Below are positions 35,501 through 40,658 of a stretch of DNA of 40,658 bases, piece after piece. The position numbers were made by a program, and so were the translations under genes. Source of the DNA: Paramacrobiotus richtersi (lineage: Eukaryota > Tardigrada > Eutardigrada > Parachela > Macrobiotidae); contig JAQGAU010000106.1 of the NCBI GenBank assembly GCA_034698045.1, forward strand, positions 1-40,658, given 5' to 3'. The notes beneath the pieces are model-generated. The model did not search any database, had not been told where the DNA came from, and saw only the letters and a program-made list of their open reading frames with translations. Positions within the stretch are counted from its first letter, which is position 1; each line of letters starts with the position of its first letter.

Positions 35501-36121
35501 CAAATACAGTGATTATGATAATTTTGCTATCAGTCAAAAAATCGGTAGGTGAGAAAAGCCGTATTGCTATAGTTTAGCAATACGACTTTTCTCGCGTACC
35601 AATTTTTTAACCGACGAAAGAAAACTATTTTTTCGTCTTAAAAGTTATACTCCCGTTATTAAATAATTTACTGGATAATTATGAATTAAAATTTGTAATG
35701 AATCGGCTGCATGGGTAACAAATGACCGTTGATAAGCTCACTGCATATTATTTTATTATTATTATTTTAATTATTATTTTAATGCATTTAATCCACTTGT
35801 TGTTCTGCATTTGAACTGCGCTAATTGGACCATCGTCTAAGATAATGGGCAAAACACACGGGAAGAGAGTTTTATATTCGCAAAATTTTAATTACAATTC
35901 AAATGCCAGTTATGAGCCAATCAAGCGGACAGTGTGTTATGACACTAGTTCTTTTATTTGTACTTACTGTTGTAAAATAAACTGCAAAACAGTCCAAAGC
36001 GGCACGCCAGTAGTGTCCATGCCGGCACAATTGCCGCTGTCGTCAGTAGGCAGGAAGTCTTGATTTGGCACTTCGTTGTACAAGCACACACTCCCCGAAC
36101 ATACTCCATCAGGACCTCCAT
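32558..36121 (-). CDS. GH3-domain protein, copy a (complete)
   Basis: Nine exons: 35968-36121, 34982-35493, 34186-34588, 33841-33951, 33603-33775, 33336-33463, 33094-33254, 32924-33030, 32558-32776; phases agree, 655 residues. GH3 proteins belong to the adenylating (ANL-like) superfamily; plant members conjugate amino acids to acyl acids such as auxin, while the animal substrate is unknown. Superfamily motifs are present: TSGTTG (179-184) for nucleotide binding, then YGASEG, then LYRYRLGD followed by VDFYNECPVIEFQYR. The C-terminal lobe has KAEKVSE and LHFVKPGAFQRLR. The N-terminus has hydrophobic stretches (CLLTTAAIVPAWTLLACRFG and ILGAVLFTTVDFLL), so it is likely membrane-anchored. The start ATG at 36121 is the first in the frame compatible with exon 2. 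It resembles vertebrate GHDC in architecture. Confidence 0.88.
35536..35608. repeat. 33 bp hairpin in GH3-a intron 1
   Basis: Arms 35536-35568 and 35576-35608 are inverted copies with 4 mismatches in 33 and a 7 nt loop. The left arm ends GAAAAGCCGTATTGCT. It may be a small foldback element or a structured intron segment. Confidence 0.85.
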
Positions 36122-36813
36122 ATTGTCTGTCAGAAACGAAACTGCTGCTGTTCCTGATCAGCGTGTAAGGCGGCGTGCCGGCGGCTGGATCCGGGTGTAA
36201 ATGCGATTCAAATTCTCTCAAACTTTTGAATCGGCGTACATTCCGCACGCTCGTATCTCACTGCGGGCCATTCATGATACTGCATATATTGTTGTAAGCT
36301 GTTGTTATCACTTATCAGCGTGTCGCTCTCAATGCATTAGGACGTCTTATCTCGAATTGAATTAGTGTATGTACGTATATCTGGTTTGATAAAGATGGCA
36401 AGTGTCTCATCTGCAATAAGCTAAGTATAATATGCAGCATATGGTACACTTGTCGTGCTTCTAGACCTTGACCTTTCTACATTCCGTCCCAGCCGTTTTA
36501 ATGGTATATACTTGGTGATATCTCTCCGTTTCTGAATGTATAAAGATCTATTTTTTTATCAATCACATAATTATATTCAGTTTCGCAGAACAGAGTACGT
36601 TCCGATTAGGTAAGTAACCTATTTCAAGTACTGTATCAACATTTGTACCTTCTGTTCCTGATGGCTCTAAAAGCCGGCAACAATAACACGCATATATACA
36701 TACAGTTTTGTACTTTTGCTGTAACATGTATATACAGACTATAATACAGCACCACGTGGGCAAAAACAGGAACATAAACACACATGTTTCGATTGTACTG
36801 AATTCGAATTCAG
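36122..36813. other. Intergenic stretch between the two GH3 copies
   Basis: Promoter region of copy a and 3' flank of copy b. No exon recognised; the 89-codon minus ORF 36563-36832 overlaps the end of copy b in another frame and has no family signature. Confidence 0.4.
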
Positions 36814-38815
36814 TCAGATCCTTTCGCTCCACATGAACCGCACCAGTTCAGGTTTCCGTAGCACTCGTGGAAGTTTCAGCTGGGATGGTGAGGTGGTACT
36901 TGTATCCAACATATAACTGCGCAGGCGTCGAAACGCGCCCGGCTTGACGAAATGCAGGTCCAGCGGATCGATGGCACTTTTGGTACGATACAGATGGTAG
37001 TCGCTGTGGTTCTTCATCAAGGTTTTATCCAGCTATCAAAACCAAGCTGTTTGTTAAGCGTACATACGTCCAAAACCTAGATTCTGTGCAGCTTTAGTTT
37101 TTCTTCTTTTCCAAAATTCTTACGCGGACAAAGTACCTGTAATGCGACATCTATCGCATAATGTACAGCATGCAGGACGTCTGCCATTTCGGTTGGTTAA
37201 TTTCAGTGACGTACCTTTTGTGCAAATTCGTGCTCCGCCGTACAAAGGTCAGCATGTTCATTTCTGGAAAGCTCCAGAAATACGACGTAGCGAGGCGTGG
37301 AAGATTTTGGTTCCGCTACAACCAGCAATACAAGTAACTGAACGCAATTTACTGTGTAGTGTGTTGTACAGGAAAACGTTAACACCTGTCTGACTCACCA
37401 TCGGAAATGTCCGCGCCGTCTCTTACTAAGCTCTCACAGGCTGTGAAATCCACAACTCCCTTAATCCCGTTGTCAGTTGTACTTAGGACCTCTTTGATTG
37501 CGTCCAGCATAATCACTTCCGATACTTTCTCGGCTTTAATGTTTAGCAGTTGCCCCGCCCTAAAATTTGTCACTCACAAATAGGACGAATCGTGCTAGCA
37601 TGAAATGGAACGATAAGGCTTCACAAAGATTTTGAAGATAGGAGGAAGTCGACGTACCGATACTGGAACTCAAAAACTGGGCATTCGTTGTAGAAATCGA
37701 CAATTTTTATGATATCACCAAGACGATACCGATACAGACCAGCTGGAGTGGTCAGGACAATTTCGTACATCTCGCCCTTTTTCAACTAAAATTTCGAGGA
37801 TTGGTCAATTTGGTCATATACATAACAATCTGAAACTTTTCTAGCAAAAATATGAACCTATTGTACTTCATGCCGAAAACATTATCTACGAAATCATTAT
37901 TTTGACAGTCTACAATTCCAAACAAAAGTTTACCTGATCCATAAAGTAGGCGGTTGGGTTGGTCTCCATAACGAAATCAAGTGAAATAAACTCGTAAAAT
38001 GTTCCCCACGGAGAAAGTAGATAGTTTATTGGCTGACGTTGTGGCCAAAAATTGAGTCCAAATACACCTTCGCTTGCTCCGTACAATGGACTATAAATAA
38101 GGACATCTGCAAAAGCAGTACCGTTATCACTGCGTTTATAACCTTTTTAATGGTTGTGCTGTTATTCCCGACGCGCACTGCCATACCCCCAATGTACTGC
38201 TGACGTAACGCTTCAGCATAATGAACGAACGGCCCAGATGCAACGCACTGGATTACTTCCAGGTCCGGCCAAATTCGTTTGGCGATGTTTTTTAAACCTG
38301 AATGAATGCAGAAAAACAGCATATATTTAGCAGTTTGATCAGAAAACAATGCGGACAACAATGCAGAGAACAACTGTCTCTACGCTTAATGACAGAATCT
38401 TGCAATGTTGACCTCTGGATAACTCTTTTTCCAGTTCATCCGCCCTTTCGGGGTCAGGCATCAACGACACAAGCAACGTTTCTCTGATTTCCGGTGTGAT
38501 CTTCAAATCCTCTTTCAGCGTGCCGTAGCGAATATCGCTGACCAAATTTTTCCACTCCTTCTCCAGTTCGATAAAGGCAAAGTACACCAAAGATACGAAA
38601 ACCGTTTCAATTTTCTTCAATGGCCGATACCGTAACCCAAACAGGAGATGAATGTAACGAGTGGATTCTTCATGCGGGATGTCGTAGCCGGCTGGTGGCG
38701 TTGTATACATTTCGCTCGGCTCTCCTCCGGTTACTGCGGCACTAACTGGTCCGATGCGGGTTCCGTTGGCAGATGTAGCCAACAGACGGACTACGTTGTA
38801 GTACACTCTCATACA
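36814..38815 (-). CDS. GH3-domain protein, copy b (5' exons not in window)
   Basis: Tandem paralogue of copy a. Exons visible: 38413-38815, 38187-38297, 37934-38106, 37658-37785, 37399-37559, 37215-37315, 36814-37032, together 431 codons. Exon lengths equal copy a's exons 3-9 exactly (403, 111, 173, 128, 161, then 101 against 107, then 219), with the same phases and no stop or frameshift, so the visible part looks functional. Motifs include YGASEGVFGLNFWPQRQPIN, LYRYRLGD, VDFYNECPV, KAEKVSE and LHFVKPGAFRRLR. The exon with the TSGTTG nucleotide-binding motif and the membrane-segment exon are absent from 38816 to the right edge, where a retrotransposon ORF begins instead. Those exons either lie beyond the element, in an enlarged intron, or were lost. 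If lost, the protein could not adenylate. Confidence 0.85.
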
Positions 38816-39471
38816 CTGTAGAAACGTTTACGTCAGAGAACCATAAAATGCTGATCACTTTTTTATGTTATCACCGAGATATCTTTATGATATGATCGAT
38901 GTATGGCTTTTTATGATAATATCAAAACGATACCTGTAAAGTCTGAATGGAGCGGTAACTACTGCGTTTCGTCATTTTTACCTAGTTTTGGGAAAAGTCA
39001 TAACAGCAGGTCAGCAGCCAACGTACCTCTAATCATGCAGCAAGGTTTCAGCCAAAAACACACATTTTTTCTATATAGATCTAAACAGCGGATATATAAC
39101 ATTTGCCGTAGTTATTTATTATTGAAAGACCATAAAATTTTAGCTTTAATTAAAAAGGCCACAGCACCAAACCAAATACTCGTTTAAAGACTTAGTAGTA
39201 ACTGTTGTAGTGTGGACCAGTAAGAATGTAGTTGAATTTCTAATAGCTTCTAGTTTTGCTGAGAATCTAGTTTTGCTCTTTGGTTGGATCATATTTGACA
39301 ACTTCTGGATGCGAACTTCTGGATGCGAACTTTTTGGGTGCTGAAACTTACTGCCCGTGGGGGAACTACAATGTGAACCCCGGGCAACGTGTGTAAGTCG
39401 TCTCCAGATGGGAACGGGGTTTCACATTCCCTTCTTGCAAATTACTGCCGTTTGATATTTTTTGATTAGGA
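38816..39471. other. Stretch between GH3-b exon and the LINE ORF
   Basis: Presumed GH3-b intron and the 5' region of the retrotransposon; the junction cannot be placed. No GH3 exon 2 homology on the minus strand. Base composition becomes more GC-rich from about 39340. Confidence 0.4.
39300..39332. repeat. 14 bp tandem repeat upstream of LINE ORF
   Basis: AACTTCTGGATGCG at 39300-39313 and 39314-39327 followed by a partial unit AACTT. Short tandem repeats can occur in LINE 5' UTRs. Confidence 0.75.
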
Positions 39472-40658
39472 ATGGTCTACTTCACGTGCTCAGGCTGTGG
39501 TAAACTGCTAAAGTCATGGGGATCCCACAGAAAAGCGTGTCCAAAGGATCGCTCACAGGTTCTCGAACTCATCCCAGTACCTGCAGATGGCGACCCAGAT
39601 CCTCCCCCAGCTCCAGAACTCATCGATCCCGCACCAAAAGCTGTAGGGTTCGAAGAGTTGTTAGGCGCCAGACGTTCAACAAGGATTGTGAAGAGGATTC
39701 CACGCGCTGTGAGAAAACAAGCAGCAGAAACGCTGGCGAAATGCATCGAGCAGTTCGTCAAGGATCCAACCCCTGCTAATTGGACTACTCTACTTATGTT
39801 CGCTCCTTGTTCGTTCAGTATCGAAGGCCCCAAGGATTCAGTTAAGCAGGAAACACTATCCTCTAGGTTCCGAAGCCAGCTGAAATCGTTCGAAAGTGGT
39901 ACGAGGCCAACCTTTTCGAGCCCCCCTGACCGCCCTAACAGTCGCGCCCCAAGCAACAAACAGGAGGACATACGCCGTGTTGTGGAATCCTTTCTGGACG
40001 ATTGTAATGTTACTGGCGCAGTGGCCCGACTATCTTCAGAGGAATCAGTCCTTTCGGTGAACGAGGATGTTCTGTCATCCCTGAAGAACAAGCACCCCTC
40101 CGCACCACCTGACTTGAATCTCCCAACACCTCCGGTGGCGGATGCCGCGACTTTTACCCCCGCATCTCCGGAGGAGATCATGCACACAGTTTTCTCTTTT
40201 CCCAGCGGTTCAGCAGGTGGACTGGATGGGCTACGTCCACAGCATATGAAGGATATGTTGAACTGCAAGGATGCCGTACAGTCGTCCCTCTGTTTAGCCC
40301 TAACGAAACTGGCAAACTTTTTGCTATCTGGCAAAGCGCCCGAATTCGCACGTGACATTCTTTTCGGTGCCAATTTGATTGCTCTCCGTAAAAAAGACGG
40401 AGGCATAAGGCCAATTGCGGTGGGATTATTTTATCGCCGGATGGTATCAAAGCTGGTGGCGAAGCGGTGCTCGGACAGGGCCCGAGATCTGTTCAGCCCT
40501 GTGCAAGTCTGTTGTGGTATCAGGGGCGGCGCAGAAGGGGCAGTGCATGCCGCGCGAGCTTTTCTGGAAACGGAACATCCTGGTCCTCGCGTTTTGTTCA
40601 AGATAGATTTTAAAAACGCCTTTAATACTGTGCGTCGGGATGTTATGTTACAGGCGGC
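39472..40658 (+). CDS. LINE-type reverse transcriptase polyprotein, 5' half
   Basis: Open frame of 395 codons running off the right edge with no stop. The N-terminus has a CCHC-like zinc-finger candidate, CSGCGKLLKSWGSHRKAC (residues 6-23). A Pro-rich linker follows, then a basic segment RRSTRIVKRIPRAVRK. The reverse transcriptase domain begins with GGLDGLRPQHMKDM and LIALRKKDGGIRPIAVG, followed by FYRRMVSKLVAKRC and palm motif A, VLFKIDFKNAFNTVRRD, whose Asp is the first catalytic carboxylate. The YxDD box would lie beyond the window. The order and motifs are those of non-LTR retrotransposons. The clade cannot be set without the endonuclease. The intact frame suggests a recent insertion. An antisense ORF over 39477-40406 is a shadow. 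Confidence 0.85.
   Translation, partial: MVYFTCSGCGKLLKSWGSHRKACPKDRSQVLELIPVPADGDPDPPPAPELIDPAPKAVGFEELLGARRSTRIVKRIPRAVRKQAAETLAKCIEQFVKDPTPANWTTLLMFAPCSFSIEGPKDSVKQETLSSRFRSQLKSFESGTRPTFSSPPDRPNSRAPSNKQEDIRRVVESFLDDCNVTGAVARLSSEESVLSVNEDVLSSLKNKHPSAPPDLNLPTPPVADAATFTPASPEEIMHTVFSFPSGSAGGLDGLRPQHMKDMLNCKDAVQSSLCLALTKLANFLLSGKAPEFARDILFGANLIALRKKDGGIRPIAVGLFYRRMVSKLVAKRCSDRARDLFSPVQVCCGIRGGAEGAVHAARAFLETEHPGPRVLFKIDFKNAFNTVRRDVMLQA
39472..40658 (+). mobile_element. Non-LTR retrotransposon insertion, truncated by window edge
   Basis: Minimum extent, given by the reverse transcriptase ORF. It is antisense to the neighbouring GH3-b gene and lies where that gene's upstream exons are expected. 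The left boundary is somewhere in 38816-39471. Confidence 0.7.

Noticed and set aside
35964..36248. 94-codon minus ORF as the GH3-a N-terminus
   Set aside because: Its frame does not join GH3 exon 2. The other frame starting at 36121 ends in phase 1 and does.
39477..40406. 309-codon minus-strand ORF, the longest closed ORF in the window
   Set aside because: It is antisense to the reverse transcriptase frame, which has clear motifs, and its own translation is Ser/Arg-rich without family features.

Overview
The window is eukaryotic nuclear DNA from an animal. The genes are split by many short GT-AG introns (47 bp to about 1 kb, one of 4.7 kb), intergenic DNA is AT-rich, and the families are metazoan: cadherin, synaptotagmin, astacin and H2A.Z. 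The compact genes suggest a small invertebrate. A tardigrade or another small-genome ecdysozoan is possible, but nothing here fixes the taxon. Most genes were rebuilt by joining exons whose splice phases agree, so exon edges are inferences from splice signals and protein homology.

Layout. (1) Positions 1-8843, minus strand: a cadherin-repeat gene of at least 18 exons that runs off the left edge. A separate 86-codon plus-strand gene (713-973) lies inside its last visible intron. A decayed cadherin repeat lies upstream at 9516-9954. (2) 10766-13090, minus strand: two intronless Skp1 paralogues in a tandem duplication of about 1 kb that also copied their flanks. (3) 13799-14891, plus strand: sulfiredoxin, divergent from Skp1-b. 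(4) 15105-24637, minus strand: a nine-exon, 463-residue synaptotagmin without a membrane segment. Its 4.7 kb third intron holds inverted copies of a small palindromic element, a decayed tandem array of about 70 bp units, and a 100 bp near-perfect palindrome. (5) 25609-27747, plus strand: histone H2A.Z with a long Ala/Pro tail, head-to-head with the synaptotagmin. (6) 29643-31559, plus strand: a secreted astacin metalloprotease with a five-sequon repeat and a likely GPI-anchor tail. (7) 32558-38815, minus strand: two tandem GH3-domain genes with nearly identical exon structure. The second lacks its first two exons in the window. (8) 39472 to the right edge, plus strand: the intact 5' half of a LINE-type reverse transcriptase ORF.

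The genes do not form one pathway. The notable themes are local duplication (Skp1, GH3, cadherin exons), mobile or foldback DNA in introns, and several proteins that keep their fold but have lost or altered diagnostic motifs: cadherin and synaptotagmin calcium ligands, and the H2A.Z tail. I found no CRISPR array, tRNA, rRNA or bacterial operon.
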